Assembly: GCA_905331475.1 (NCBI GenBank)
Contig: CAJNYU010002188.1
Coordinates: 1-64,000, forward strand
Origin: Rotaria socialis
Taxonomy: Eukaryota > Rotifera > Eurotatoria > Philodinida > Philodinidae
DNA: 64,000 bases
Direction of reading: 5' to 3'
The first letter of the stretch is position 1. Each line of letters starts with the position of its first letter. The notes below the pieces were generated by a model. That model did no database searches. It saw nothing but the letters and a program-made list of their open reading frames with translations, and had not been told where the DNA came from. Positions 1 through 12,729 of this stretch are shown one piece after another. Position numbers and translations under genes: made by a program.

Positions 1-145
1 ACATCCTGTATTTTTTCGTTCCGAACATCTGGACGGTTTTCATTCCGAACATCCGGAAAATCGATTTTATTTTTTATATCCGATTTCGAACATCCGGTCA
101 AATAACCTGATGTCCGGAAGAGTGAGGACGAAAAGGGACGCACCC
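1..145. repeat. Edge of a short-motif repeat
   Basis: The first 145 bases repeat the motif TTCCGAACATCYGGA in direct orientation near 19, 49 and 86, with an inverted relative (ATGTCCGGAA) near 110. This looks like the end of a repetitive element that continues outside the window. The other end and any target duplication cannot be seen, so the class is unknown. Confidence 0.4.
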
Positions 146-1032
146 AGAAAGGTTCAGTCTACAATTTCATGAGTTGCAAATAGTTACAACTCAAACTGTT
201 CAATATCTGAAAATAATTTTTCTAACGTCTACGTATAGATCAGATGAAAGTTACCGAGTACCTGTTGTATAATAATTTTCATAGTTTAAACATAAATAGA
301 TTCTAATTCTTGTCAAAGATATGTAGAAAGCAAAGAATATTGTGCAATGGACGTTCGACAAACTAGTTTATAAGAAAACCCCCTTATAATTTATATCGAT
401 ACCATTATTATAAATTTTTATGTAGATATAAACATATGTTTCCACTTAATTGGATCATCATAGACTCAGCAAAACTGATTATTATGAAAACCATTAATGA
501 AAGACCAGCTCTAATCTAAACTTACAACTTTCGGTTTTTCTATAACTATCTCAGTTGTTAGCTGAAAGATGACTCTCGAATGTTTTTACTCATATTTGTA
601 TTATCAAATTTTGACGCTTCTAACCTTCATTTGTTGAAAAATTTCACGATTATTCACTTTCATCTTGGTAAACACCTGTTCATTTTTCTCGTCGTATTAT
701 TTTCATCTGTCATAGCAACTGTTGTGTTTTTGTTCTACATTTGACTTATTGTATTGTTCGACAATACAATAGGGAATGTAAACTTTTTAATGAATCAAAA
801 GAATTATTTTATTTTATTACTACCACTAAAATGACTAAAGGTAATCACTTGGATGTACCTGAATCTGAATGAAAAGTGCAAAGTAAGATGATAGGATTTA
901 CAAACAAACAGTTGTCTCGGTTTTATGATAAAGATAAACATTCATACAAGTATTTGAATTAGAATATTATTTAAAAATCATAAGATATTGAATCGCATAC
1001 TTTATTAAATAAAGAAAAAAAACCCATGATAT
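146..1032. other. Intergenic, 3' side of ORAI
   Basis: AT-rich sequence without a supportable exon. It lies downstream of the minus-strand ORAI stop codon and should hold that gene's 3' UTR. Nothing else was seen. Confidence 0.6.
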
Positions 1033-1871
1033 TCAACGATCGTCATCTATATGAAATTCAACCGATGCTGGTGATATAACAGTAGGATTATTTAAAAACA
1101 GTCCATGAGCGATAGCACCACGTTCAACCTTTTCTAGGTCTATTTGATGTAGATAAACTTTTGCTTTCGTTACATGAATATAAAAACCAACGGCAAATAA
1201 AATGAATGGACAACCGACAAGACAAAGTGTAACAAGTGCAGATGTAGCTGCTAAACGTGAAAATCCACTCATTTTTATCCATATTATTATACCGAGCTCA
1301 ATAAGAAACAGAAATAGTCCAAGACCTGTCGAAGCAACCCATGCAATTTCAATATAAATATTTAGCGATGATAGTGGTCTCGTGTTTTGATTATGTATCC
1401 AAACATCATTTTGACGAATAACACATTTTAATTCCGGCAATATACACATCGACATCAATAAGGCGAGTAAATGAATTCCGACTAATAGACATGATATTAT
1501 TGCATAACATACTATTAAACCATCATTTGAGCTATGATCTTTGTAGGAATCTAATGATAATTCAACGATTGCCACCTTGAACAGAGAAAAAAACAGAACC
1601 TGAAATAAATATCTAGTTTATGAAGGAAAACAGAATTATTTACAATAGCAAATCCACTTAATAATGCTGATGTTTCATTAACACTTTCAAGTTTTGATTT
1701 ACGATAGAAAAGATTATGTATACGTTGATCAGTTTTTGATGCAATTCCTGAATTTAAAATAGCATTTTTTTTCTTTACGTTAATATAATAAGCATATTGG
1801 TAATATGATACGAAAATACAAGTGATTATTTACGTACCTTTCGTAGACAAATATAATGAAGAATCAGACAT
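1033..1871 (-). CDS. ORAI: Orai calcium release-activated calcium channel subunit
   Basis: Pore subunit of the store-operated calcium channel in the plasma membrane, gated by STIM. Three exons join in frame: 1838-1871 (MSDSSLYLSTK), 1644-1747 and 1033-1575, giving 226 residues. Introns have GT-AG ends and are 68 and 90 bp. The stretch ETSALLSGFAIVAIVELSLD aligns with Orai TM1, and Glu51 is at the position of the selectivity-filter glutamate (human E106). The TM3 glutamate (human E190) is kept in LFLIELGIIIWIK. Four hydrophobic segments are present. The ATG at 1871 is the first in frame with good splice continuity. N- and C-terminal tails are short compared with vertebrate Orai1 (about 300 residues). 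The family call is secure; the short first exon is inferred. Confidence 0.93.
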
Positions 1872-4309
1872 GTTTTTCGCTCCAGCCTTTAATGAATTGT
1901 AGTTCTTCTAATAAAAGTTGAAAAATAAACCATCAATTCGTGTCGATGATTTTTTTCTCTCTCTTTCTCTCTAGCTTTTTCTTCTGCTACAGAGTACGCA
2001 AATATTCTGACAACTTTTTATCGTAAGTACAAGCGATATTTCACTTTGCCAGGTCTCTTTTTTTTCTTCGTTTCTTCACTTATTACACGTCGAGCATTTT
2101 AAATAAAAAAAAACATAAATCATTGTGCATATGGAAAGAAATCAAATTTCTTTTCTTTTCTTCACACAATTCGCTTTCATATTCACTAACAGATTAATGA
2201 TAGATTCATTATATAAATTGACATCTATATATAACACAAATAGCTAGTAATCAAGATCGAAGACTAGTTCATTTTGAAAACTATTTTTTCAAATTCTAAT
2301 AGATACATTATTTTCAACTTTGATAAATCTTAATAATAATTTAGGACTATTTTTGTGTTCATGCTTTCTACTTCTGTTTTTTTTATCTTTTGACTTCCTT
2401 GAATGTAAATATTAGCGAACGAAAGTAGAACTTCAACATATACTTCTTTATGTTTGATCATTTCCGAGATGAAAAATTTCATTATGATGAAAAACAAAAA
2501 TGTTCTTTTTTTTCAATCAAGATCTATATATTTGACTAATACTACATAAGTGACCTGAAGTAACACATGAAACGACAATAGATTGAGTACCCTTTTTTTC
2601 ATATAGTGAAAACCTTATTGTACATTTCTTTCTTGAAATAAAATTGAAATACTTATACATATCGAAGTTGCTGTATAATGCCATGTTGAATTTTGTTTAG
2701 GTCTTTATTTATTTCAATGTATTTGCATGCAATGTAAATAAAATGTTAAACAACTGCGTCAATGAAGTATGTGTGATTTCACAAAAAAATACTAAATTCA
2801 TTGCTACTATAACTTTGACAAGTGTCAGAATTCATTCCATCTACATCGTCCATAAAACAATCTATTCCGTTTCATTGCTAGTAAGACACGGAAGATCACA
2901 GAATGCTTGAACCTGAACCAACGCATCTCAATTGGATCCTAAGGAGAAGAAGCATTTTTAAGGCATTCTTTAAATAAGAAGCAAGAAAACACATGAAAAT
3001 TCTCCGGTGAACTGTTTATTTTTAGTCAAACTATCAAAAATGTTGTTTTGAAACTAAAAAAAGCAACGAATCGATTAAAGGACTCCTCTCAAATGGCTTA
3101 CTTCTCACTCAAAGACGAAGTTAAAGATTTTTTAAATATCGATCTTCATATAACAATAACGATGGTTACCTATTTAGATTCTTAAAAATCTAGAATTGAT
3201 GCCAAGTCATAGCACATATTACATTAGTTAAAATTCTTTGTCAAAAATTTTCGATGAACGCTCGATTTTGATATTAAATTATGTCATCAATAGTTTTCAA
3301 AATTATAAATAAAAATTTAATAACCATTATAATTATTTTTGTTAAAAGCAATATTCCTCCTCTTAATCAACATAATAAGGACGATGCAACTCGCACTACA
3401 CTGAATAATGTTTAATCAGTCATAATAAAAGTTAATGAATTTTCAAAAAATTCTTTCGTTTATCAGACGTTTTCAAGCTTCTACTTGAGTTCATTTTATC
3501 ACAAAGAACGCATTTCATTTGATTCAGAAATGATGATGCTACGGTCAAAATCTGTTAAAACATTAGATCTCTAGTAGCGACGCTATCGGCAATTTTTCTG
3601 GATTTAAATTCCGATAGTATTTAGTAGAAATTTAAGGCTTTTTTGATCAAAATCGAATATTATTCAAATTTGAAATTTTCATGATTCTATTGTAGATTCA
3701 TGGTAAGTATTTCATCATTAAAATTTCTAAATCCTATCGGTGATGAGGTGTTTTATTTCTTGTTAAAATATTTCTTGAGAAAAACATTTAAAAAAATTCA
3801 TAAAATCAAAAATTTTTCCACGTATTAAGAATCAGTCTGACAATATTTATTTATTCTATTGCTTATAGCATAGAATATTTAAATAATAAAATCATTTGAC
3901 TTGCTATAAAAAAATGTTCTATTAATTCTAATTATGATATCGCTGCTGAATGTTTCATTTATTGACATTAGTTCTATTCGTTTTAAATTTACTGTTGAAA
4001 GAGTCAATTAGTTTTTCAGTACATTTTACGTTGCTTTAATTTCTTTTCTTTTCTTTTTCTTTTTCCCCACCTTATTGTTTCTATCAAACGCCCATCTACG
4101 TCCGTTGTATAACAAGTTCATATTTGCCAATAAAATCAATTGTATCATTCTATAATAAGAATAATAAGATTTGACTTTTTTACTACGAAAATCAAAAGGT
4201 AGAGGAAGTTTTTTTCCATCATTTATCAGTACAACACGTAAATTTGTACGTCAAAAACTTCAAGGTAAATAAAAATTAATATTTTAGAACTCAAACGACT
4301 ATCAGGTGT
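1872..4309. other. Intergenic spacer
   Basis: About 2.4 kb of AT-rich DNA upstream of ORAI, presumably including its promoter and 5' UTR. No exon, RNA gene or clear repeat was found. Confidence 0.5.
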
Positions 4310-4317
4310 TGGGCAAT

Positions 4318-4773
4318 CAGAGCTGGGGGCAAGTACTGACTTTTTCGAGTACGAGTACATGATATAAGAATGTGTTTGTCGCGAACTTATTAGAGAAAAT
4401 TTAATTGGTAGTGTTAGAGATTACGTATCAATTGTGAGATCAAGAAATAGTCTTAGTCATGAATCAATATTTTTAAATTACGTTTATTGTCAAGTTTCAA
4501 AAAAAAATCTACAACACAACTTGATTACATTTAAGAAATGTAATCANATAAATATTTATCTGAATGATTCATTCAGAATACATATATATATATATATAAA
4601 TATAAAAGGAAAGAAAGAAATCAACTGTTCTTTCTTGAAAAAATCTACATTATGATTTTATCAAGCATCATTTTGATATAATTAATGTTGATGTAGGACT
4701 TCGAGTACTTCACCCTTGAGTACGAGTACTTCACCCTCGAGTACGAGTGCTTCAAGTATTTCACTCAGCTCTG
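4318..4773. mobile_element. hAT-like non-autonomous element (MITE)
   Basis: A 456-bp element bounded by perfect 8-bp terminal inverted repeats CAGAGCTG/CAGCTCTG and by a perfect 8-bp target duplication TGGGCAAT at 4310-4317 and 4774-4781. Subterminal DNA carries repeated GAGTACGAGTACTTCACCC-type motifs. An 8-bp duplication with CAG-starting ends is the hAT superfamily signature. There is no transposase reading frame, so it would depend on an autonomous partner. An ambiguous base at 4547 is almost exactly at its centre, next to a perfect hairpin (arms GATTACATTT/AAATGTAATC), so its interior may be wrongly assembled. Confidence 0.85.
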
Positions 4774-4781
4774 TGGGCAAT

Positions 4782-7700
4782 GCTTTCAGATGATTTCTTT
4801 TCCGATGGAGATGTAAAAATGAGCTATTTACCATGATCATTAGAAAGAGAGAGAGACAATAAAAGCTAATATTACTCTCGTCATTTCCCGAAACTCATCA
4901 ACATATGTTAGATTCTACAGTTGTTTGTTTTAATTGGTAGGAGAATAATTCAACAGAAAACTTATTTAATTGTGTAAATATCTGACATATCGTTCGAGAT
5001 GCTACTGCTACTTTAACAGTACGACAATGTAGTTTTTTGAAGACATTTAATACGTGCATCGGTTTATATAGAACGTCGATGTCTACAAATATGTCACACT
5101 AATAATTTATGAACCTTAGTGAAGCCAGGCTAGGTCTAGCCATTCTCACTCTTTGTGAATCTCTGAACACCCTGATAAGATTTTTGAGCTATCTGTTGTA
5201 TCCTTGAAATTCGGGTTTCAAACTTTCCTTATGAGCTTGCAACTAACTCTCTCCTCTCAACATCAAACTCGTGACTTGGTCACTGTTTTCATAGTTAAAT
5301 TAAAAAAATAGTTCCTATTCAATACAATCGTTGTAGTGAAGCTCAACACATTTATTTTAAACACCATCTTCAGACAGTAGGGTTTTAGCCGTGATGGAGA
5401 TTTCTGTTAAGATTCGGTTCTTCGACATCAAAGAATGATTTCTATGTTTTTGATGTTAGAGTCATTTTTTCTTTCTTGTAAATTCATAATGCTGTAATAA
5501 ACGATTGTCGAACACGATATCACGTATTTATAAAATAATGACTAGGTAAAGTATTCTTATGAGAATTGCACTCATTTCTTTAGTATTGATGTTGGTGCTC
5601 GATGAATAATTAGAAACAAATTTTTCTTTAATAATCAATATATTTTCCCGATCGAATAGTAAATAACTACAGGCTTTTTTTCCATCTCATGTTAGTAGCA
5701 TTTCTAGTAAACATAAGATCAATAATCATTATTATTTTAGAATTAGTCAGAAACATAGAAGACTTTAATAAATATAGATTGTACTAGCAGTCGTAACATA
5801 CTAGTAGTATATCACGTGTATGCTTGCGTCGATGCTTATTATTTAGTTCCTATTCAAGTTTTTTAATAAAAATATCTTCAAGTATTTAACGATAAACTAT
5901 GGGTAATAATGTGGCATTGAATACAAAATATGATGGGAGTAAGTTTACTTCTTCTGAAACAATAATTGTCTATCGAAGATTAAAATCATTATTGAAATCA
6001 ATAGATGGAATTTATGATTTTGTTTCTAGTTGAGAATTGTTTTGGAATAGAGAGAATTCGATAGAAAAGAACAAATCGATAAAAATTTATAGAAATAAAT
6101 AAACTTCTAATAAGTAACACTTAACAATTAATCGAAGTTTGCGCATATTTTTAATGAGAATTTTAGAGAAACAAAAACATTTATGCAACTTCTAACAAAT
6201 TTGAAAGAATTCTAACTAATTTACTTATATATATATATATACGTATACTTGTAATATAGATTTCATTAGAACAGAAGAGTTTTTTAAGCATTCAAAATCT
6301 AATTTATCGTTCCTTTCACGAAGAAAATTTAAACGTCATAAATAAATAGCAATACTTTGCGATGCATTTTCTTTTTCGAATATGTATATAATATCATGAA
6401 AATACTCTACATATATTTTATTCTGATTAGCGTACCAATTAGATTAACTTGATTCTTATTTGCATATCTTAAACAAAGAATACACTCACAAATAACGAAT
6501 GGTTGAATGAATCAATTGTATTGTATTGTAGCCTTGCAAGGAAAAGGTGTTGATAGAAATGGGGACAAAAAAGAAGAGATTTCTTTACTAATCAGTTCGA
6601 TTCAGCATCATAAAATATGAGAAAATGTTGATAATCTGTAAAAATTGCTTCGCGATGACATTCTTAAACAATAGTACGCGTAGATGCATTTTTTTTCAGC
6701 ATGAGCACTAACATATGTTTTTCTTTAGTTACTTATTTTTCTTCGAGATATGGTTCTATTCTTGTCATGCATTAATCTTTTTTTTGAGAGCGAACGAGAC
6801 AGTCAGAAAAAAATCTATTTAGCTATATCGTGTCTTTCTCGTCAATCTAAAAGATAGAATAGAATGATACTTGAAAAACATCGTCTATCGAGTCCATCAT
6901 GATTACTTTTATTGTTAAGATTGACTACATTCTGTTTTTTCCCTTTCTGTTAGACATAGAAAATCCTTTTCGTTTGAGCAAAGAAAAACTACTACTACTC
7001 AAAATGTCATTTTTCTTTCAATGACAAACATTTTCTTGATGTCCTCAATCATTCATTCGTCATCTCCTGTCATCCTTATTTTGACATCTATTAATTGTAG
7101 GATATTTTCTTCTTTTCTCAACGAGACAATTATTTCAGATAAAAAAAATCTGTAATTTCATATGGATGATCAACGATGGACGAGTACTCGTCGTCCGTCT
7201 GCTGTAAGCTACTATTTATTTCTTATAAACCAAGACAAAATAAAATCAACTCAGATAAGATCAACTTTTATTTTTGGCTAACATCTTATTAATAGAATAT
7301 TAAATAACACATAGAATACATTTAGAAATTTCCCTTTTTCTCATTCTAAGAATAGGAATGTCTCTAGATGACGAGAATAAATAAACATCAGAATAATAAT
7401 CTGATTCATCAAAGTTGTGTATCATTCATCAGTAAATCTCAATAAGACTTTCTTAAATAAATAGATAGACATTTATGTTCATGTTGACAAAATTACATCG
7501 AAGAGCGCCTCATGATTTAGATTATAGAGACAGAAAAGTGATGGAGAATAAATGTGTTAATTATATATAGATTATTTAAAGTTATTTGTTCTACTTCAAA
7601 AAGTGAAAATTAGGAATGATAATCAATCGACATTTATTTCAAAGATTAGAATCACATAAAACTTGTCATTTTGGCAAGAAAAAAAAATACGAGTAAGATT

Positions 7701-7827
7701 ATAGGAGATGTAGTAAGCTATTGTCTATAATAGAATAATTTCTTGAAACAATTGATTTTTCTTACGCTTAGAAATTTCTTAAAACATTTTCATGTCAGAT
7801 CATGCTTAGAATTTAGAATACTGAGTT
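4782..7827. other. Intergenic spacer
   Basis: About 3 kb of AT-rich DNA with a short (TA)n tract near 6225-6241. No gene is supported. A 14-codon open stretch at 7162-7203 (MDDQRWTSTRRPSA) ends at a good GTAAGC donor and could be an upstream exon of the KChIP-like gene, but its phase does not fit the next recognised exon directly. Confidence 0.4.
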
Positions 7828-8197
7828 AAATAAATGTGGAAACTTCGGATTTCATCCGAAAGTTATGTGTACTGCAAAAAGTGCATGGGATGTACGAGTC
7901 ATTCTAGAATGTCTGAACACCAAAATTATCATGAGAAACTAGGCAATTTGATTTCTGGATGCAGTTTTTGTGCATTTTGAGACGTTTTTCAGGCGATGTT
8001 TNACAATTTTTTCGATAACTCAACCATTTCTTGAGGGATTCTTCTCATCTTCGAACTCGACCGAGATATTCATGAGATTGAACTGTGTGGAAAATTTCAT
8101 CACGGTCTGACTCTCCTTTCGCAAGTTATCGTGCCTACGGCCGGACGGACACACTGACCGATTCTAGAGTGTACTCACTTTTTGAGTACACAAAAAA
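7828..8197 (+). repeat. Hairpin-ended repeat, copy 1 (internally deleted)
   Basis: This is the forward copy of a repeat also found inverted at 41027-41553. One end carries a hairpin around ACTTCGGAT/ATCCGAAAGT, the other the hairpin GTGTACTC...GAGTACAC. GTGTACT(G)CAAAAAGTG-like motifs are inverted near both ends. About 150 bp present in copy 2 are missing here exactly at the ambiguous base 8002. No coding potential is seen. The class is unknown; a MITE-like origin is likely. Confidence 0.75.
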
Positions 8198-8727
8198 GAT
8201 GTTAATATAATACATATGAAATTAAAATGCTGTTGTTACAACATATATAGCTAATCTTTTAAAAATTGCAATATAGAAATGATTCAAGTATGTTAATAAG
8301 ATATCATTCATATGCTATGTGAGATTCCATGTCAACAATCTCTATAGATCGTATTTCATAACAACTTCAGCAATTCAGAGAAACATGATTTGCTACTGCA
8401 TTCTCATAATTATTTTTATTTTTCAAATGAAAAATTTATGGAAATAATGCGATCAGAATAGATCTTCAAACACTCTCTGTACTGAATGTAATAGGGCATT
8501 TGAATAGTCTTGTATTCCATTGACGGATTGTCTGGTTCTAATGTTGTTTCATAACAGAAAAAATCGTTAAATAACTCTGATAGTTTTAATCGTCTAACAT
8601 ATCGAAATAAAAATTCGATCATAAGTTTAGTTCAACTGAGAAATCTTTTCCAAGAAAATTCTCTTGAAAACTTGTACAACTAGTTTCATTTATTCATTTG
8701 AAGATTTTCAATAATCTTCTTATTTAG
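8198..8727. other. Intergenic or first-intron DNA
   Basis: AT-rich DNA ahead of the first recognised KChIP-like exon. It probably holds that gene's missing 5' exon or part of its first intron. No exon could be placed with confidence. Confidence 0.4.
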
Positions 8728-9706
8728 ACAGCGATTATGATGATGCTGCTGTGACAGATAATTCACGATCCTATAGACCTTGCAGTCTCGATGAATTAGT
8801 AGCACGAACAAAATTCGATAAGAAAGAAATTCAAGTTATTTATCAAGGTTTCAAACAAGAATGTCCATCGGGTATGTTGAAAAAATGAAAAAAAAATTTT
8901 CTTGGCGTTTGTTTTTCAATTAAGAAAATAATTTAGGTATTGTTAATGAGCAAACATTTAAAAATATTTTTGGGCAATTTTTTCCATTTGGTGATACATC
9001 AAAATATGCTCATTTAATATTTTCAACATTTGATTTACGTTCATCAGGTATTGTAACATTTGAAGATTTTCTTATTGGTTTATCAACATTATGTCGTGGA
9101 ACAATTGAAGATAGACTCAAATGGGTATTTAAATTATATGATACAAAAAAAACAGGAAGATTAACAAAAGATGTAAGTCTAACTATTCTTCTTCATGATT
9201 TGGTCTAGCGGGGAAAAGATATTTAAATTTTATAATTAATTTGTTCAATTCATCAAATTAAAATTTTTACTTGAATAATTTATAAATTTACAAAAAAAAT
9301 TTCATGAACGCTTGTACTATCTATGAGAGAAGCGAATGAATCATTTTGTTCTTAAAATCAACTTGCAATTATTTTATATTGTTTTTTTTTGTATTTCATA
9401 AATAATTCGATATGTATTTTGAAAGGATTTTCATGTGATTGTTTGTGCTGTTTATTCATTACTTGACAATATATCTAATCATTACAATGATTATATAACT
9501 ATTCAAGAACATACAGCTACGGTCTTTCAAAAATTTGACAAATTACATCAAGGATATATAACTATAGAAGATTTTATAAAGATTTGTACGCAAGTAAGAC
9601 GTTTCATTGGCTAGAAAAGCAAGCGGTAGTTATAAAAAATGTTTGAACTCTTTTTTAGGATCCAATCATTGTTCAATCGATTGAAGCTTTACGTGGAGCT
9701 ATCTAA
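8728..9706 (+). CDS. KChIP/neuronal calcium sensor-like EF-hand protein, 5' end missing
   Basis: Member of the recoverin/NCS superfamily, closest in pattern to Kv channel-interacting proteins, which bind Kv4 channels. Four exons join in frame: 8728-8871, 8937-9172, 9426-9593 and 9659-9706 (stop TAA). The diagnostic stretch GIVNEQTFKNIFGQFFPFGD matches KChIPs, as do the segments after it and the C-terminal helix. The first exon begins in phase 1 and has no in-frame Met, so at least one upstream exon is missing. All three recognisable EF loops (FDLRSSGIVTFED, YDTKKTGRLTKDD, FDKLHQGYITIED) keep the first Asp and the central Gly but have Arg, Lys or Leu at loop position 3 and Asp at position 12, so calcium binding may be weak. 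The family is secure; the subfamily is likely. Confidence 0.85.
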
Positions 9707-9947
9707 TAATAGGATTCTTTCCGTTATTGTTCTGTACTTTTATTTTTCTGCATATTATTTATTAACCGAATAATATATTCATATATTAGATTGATTAACA
9801 TCTCGTGTATTTTAAGAAAATAAATGAAAATTTCAAGTAAAAAAATTGATTCTGATAATAATTATCATATAAAATTCATATATATTTCTTCTTCTGTTCG
9901 TATAAAATTTAATTAGTATAAGAATAAAAATTCCTTCGTATGAAAAG

Positions 9948-10946
9948 TTAACTTCTCAATGCTTGCAAACGTTGTTCCAAGTTAGCTTCTTCATTATCAG
10001 CATCAACTGTTTCGATTATCGTTTGATTAACCGGTACATCTGGATATTCAACTTTGTCTAAAACAAAACAATAAAATTCCAATATGCAAAAACAAGTCTT
10101 GCTAATTCTTTTTTTTCGTACCCATAAAAATTTCATTTAAAAATTTTTCGACTTCGTTGTCGATTTCTTCTTCGATATTGTTATCATCGAGAGCAGTATC
10201 AATAACTTCACTGGTCATCTCATTCATAATACCCATCTATATTAAATATTTATTTTTCGTTTTCATTTCATTTTAGTACACAGATATAGATTACCTACTT
10301 TAATTAATTCTTTTGAAAATTGTTCAGATATTGATTGAAATTGTTCTACTTTTATTAATTCTGACATTGAACGTGTTACATCAGCACTTCTTTGCATGAT
10401 TCCAGTTAATTTTACGTTTGCTATAAAGATTAATATTTTGTATATGTGACATTCAAATCAAAACTAATTACTTAATTGAGTTCTAACAGCATTTTCGATT
10501 GTATCAAGATTCGCGTTTGCTGAATATAATTGACTTTTGTTATGTTTTACTCTTAAATAAAGTTTATCTTCTTTGCTTTTCGTTATGTGACAATTCTTCT
10601 TCTTTTTTAATACCTAACAATACCTTTCGCTAGTATTCGAAGAGCTTCTCTATTATTATTTGAAGCATGCTTACGAATGTCCTTTGAAAGACGTTGTATT
10701 TCTCGTTCACATTCTTTAAAATAATAAAACTATTTGTAATAATAGACCAGCAAAGAAAAATTACGGTTAATTTGTCGGTCTATTAGTCGTTTTTCCTGTC
10801 GAATTTGTGTGCTAATAGCTCTTGTCTTGAGAAATAGAGAAAATAAATTAAATACGAATCACAAAAAATAAATATTTGTCAATAAAAACCTGATCTTTAG
10901 CTATTTCATAAGGAGTTCGTTTATCTCCGCCGAAGAAGAAACTCAT
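9948..10946 (-). CDS. CHMP3: ESCRT-III subunit CHMP3 (Vps24-like)
   Basis: Charged multivesicular body protein that polymerises on membranes for endosomal sorting, abscission and membrane repair. Seven exons join in frame: 10890-10946, 10765-10825, 10624-10713, 10472-10549, 10299-10420, 10122-10236 and 9948-10057. Together they give 210 residues, the usual CHMP length. The N-terminal half is basic and helical, the C-terminal half acidic. The segment SKELIKMGIMNEMTSEVID matches the CHMP3 signature better than CHMP2. The last residues, LEQRLQALRS, form an MIT-interacting motif (LxxRLxxL) that recruits Vps4. Introns are 57 to 74 bp. The start is the only ATG giving the conserved N-terminal amphipathic segment MSFFFGGDKRTPYE. 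CHMP2 is the main alternative. Confidence 0.88.
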
Positions 10947-12086
10947 GATGGATATTTCTATGCTATGCTATACGTTTTTATTTGGTTAAATATAAAAACC
11001 AATGAATGTTTATAGAATGACGTTGATTGTATCGCTTTGTTTGCTTGTCTTATCCGTGGGCAGTCTGTATTTTTGTTTTGCTTTTATCACTTTTTCAAAT
11101 GTTTAGATAATACTGAATGATATTTTATTATTTGGCATACTGAAAGAAGTTTTAAACACAGAAATTTCCGGTGCTTTTAATTGTTTGTTGTTAATTTGAT
11201 TAACGAAGTAATGTATAACTTTTTATTATAAATAAGAAATTGATTTGATTTCAATGAGACCTTTTTCTTAGAAAATACATTTATTTGAAATTAAACTTTT
11301 CGACAGTTGAAATGAGATTGCTAGTTTTCCAACAATAAAATTTCCTAGCCACAAAGAAATAAACTAATTATTTGAAAGATTCTAGAGTTTTGTTTGAATT
11401 ACTGAAAACAATAGAACAAATAAAACTCTATTATCTAACATTTTCATTGTCAACATCGCATAAAACTTGTAGACGTGTCATCTTTTAGAAAACTATTTTA
11501 TGATTTTGTTTTTCTATTATTGAATATGCAAAATATAAAACAAAGATTGAGAGATATTCACATAGATCATTTATAATGAATTTCATCAGCTAACTTTTGT
11601 ATGTGAGTAAAACCTTCAATGTCTTTCTAGAATTTATTTTTATTAGAAAAATAACATGAAGGTTTGCATATTTGTAAAAATAAATGTTATTTTTCTCTCG
11701 GCAGTCTTATTACAAATGATTCAGTTATGAAGAAAAAGTTGCTTGCTTTATAGTGGATATTAGTAGAGAGTTTGATTATATATTTATGTCTTTGTTTCAG
11801 ATTGTTATGTGCAGAGAGATTTATTTAAAAAACACGAACGTGTTTCGCCTAGTTTGTGAAGATGATGAATCATATGATTTAAATCTTTCAAAATGATTAA
11901 TAAAACTAATATTTCGTTGGATCCGTAAATAATTTCAATAGAGAAAGGCTCATTATCATATTTCTTGACGATTTTCATCTTAATAAAAACTAAAAACTTT
12001 CGATGAATAGATAATCGATAAATTAGTCTATTTTTGAATTTCATTAATCTGATTTCTAGATAAAAAAAAAGATATTTTTGATTTCA
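10947..12086. other. Intergenic, between divergent genes
   Basis: About 1.1 kb between the minus-strand CHMP3 start and the plus-strand PRXL2-like start, so it should contain both promoters. No conserved motif or exon was recognised. Confidence 0.5.
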
Positions 12087-12729
12087 ATGTCAGCCACCGA
12101 ATTAGATGCAACTATTGGAAGTACACTAATTACACGAGTAACAGATAATACCGATGTAACCATTCGTTCCCTATATTCAATACAACCTATAGTTTTAATA
12201 TTTTTTCGTCGATTTGGCTGTCAACTATGTCGTTCTTATGCCCTAAAATTAAGTAATGAATTGCATCCAATATTAAAAAAGAACAATGTTGGATTTGTTG
12301 GTGTTGGTCTTGAAAAATTTGGTTTAGAAGAATTTCAAGCAGGAAATTTTTTCTCTGGTGATCTGTATGTTGATCAAGGAAAAAAAGCATATCAAATATT
12401 AGGCTTACCTTATTTGGGTTGGATTAAAGGTATTACAGATTTATTTACGCAATCATCAAAAGCATGGATGGATGAAACAAAGAAAATGGGAGTTCAGGGA
12501 AATTTAAGAGGAGATGGATTTCAATTAGGTGCTACATACATTGTTGGACCAAAGGATGGGAAAGTTTGGTTAGCTCATCCTCAAAAGGATTAGTAAGTTT
12601 GAAATAAATTTTTATTCAATATACAAATGAACCTTTTCGTTTTGTTTGTTCTTTTTTAGCGGTGATCACCCATCCATTGATTCAATTATTCAAGCTCTTC
12701 GAGACAATATACCTGAATTTCGCGAATAA
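12087..12729 (+). CDS. Peroxiredoxin-like 2 (PRXL2/FAM213, AhpC/TSA fold)
   Basis: Thioredoxin-fold protein of the PRXL2 family, which includes prostamide/prostaglandin F synthase (PRXL2B). Two exons, 12087-12592 and 12660-12729, join across a TA|C codon with GTAAGT and TTTTTTAG sites, giving 191 residues. The redox motif FGCQLCR (Cys45 and Cys48) sits after the first beta strand. The segments VGVGLEKFGLEEFQAGNFF and GVQGNLRGDGFQLGATYIV match the family. The length is typical. The ATG at 12087 is chosen because it is the only in-frame ATG before the conserved domain. Which PRXL2 paralogue it represents and its substrate are inferred only from general similarity. Confidence 0.88.
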
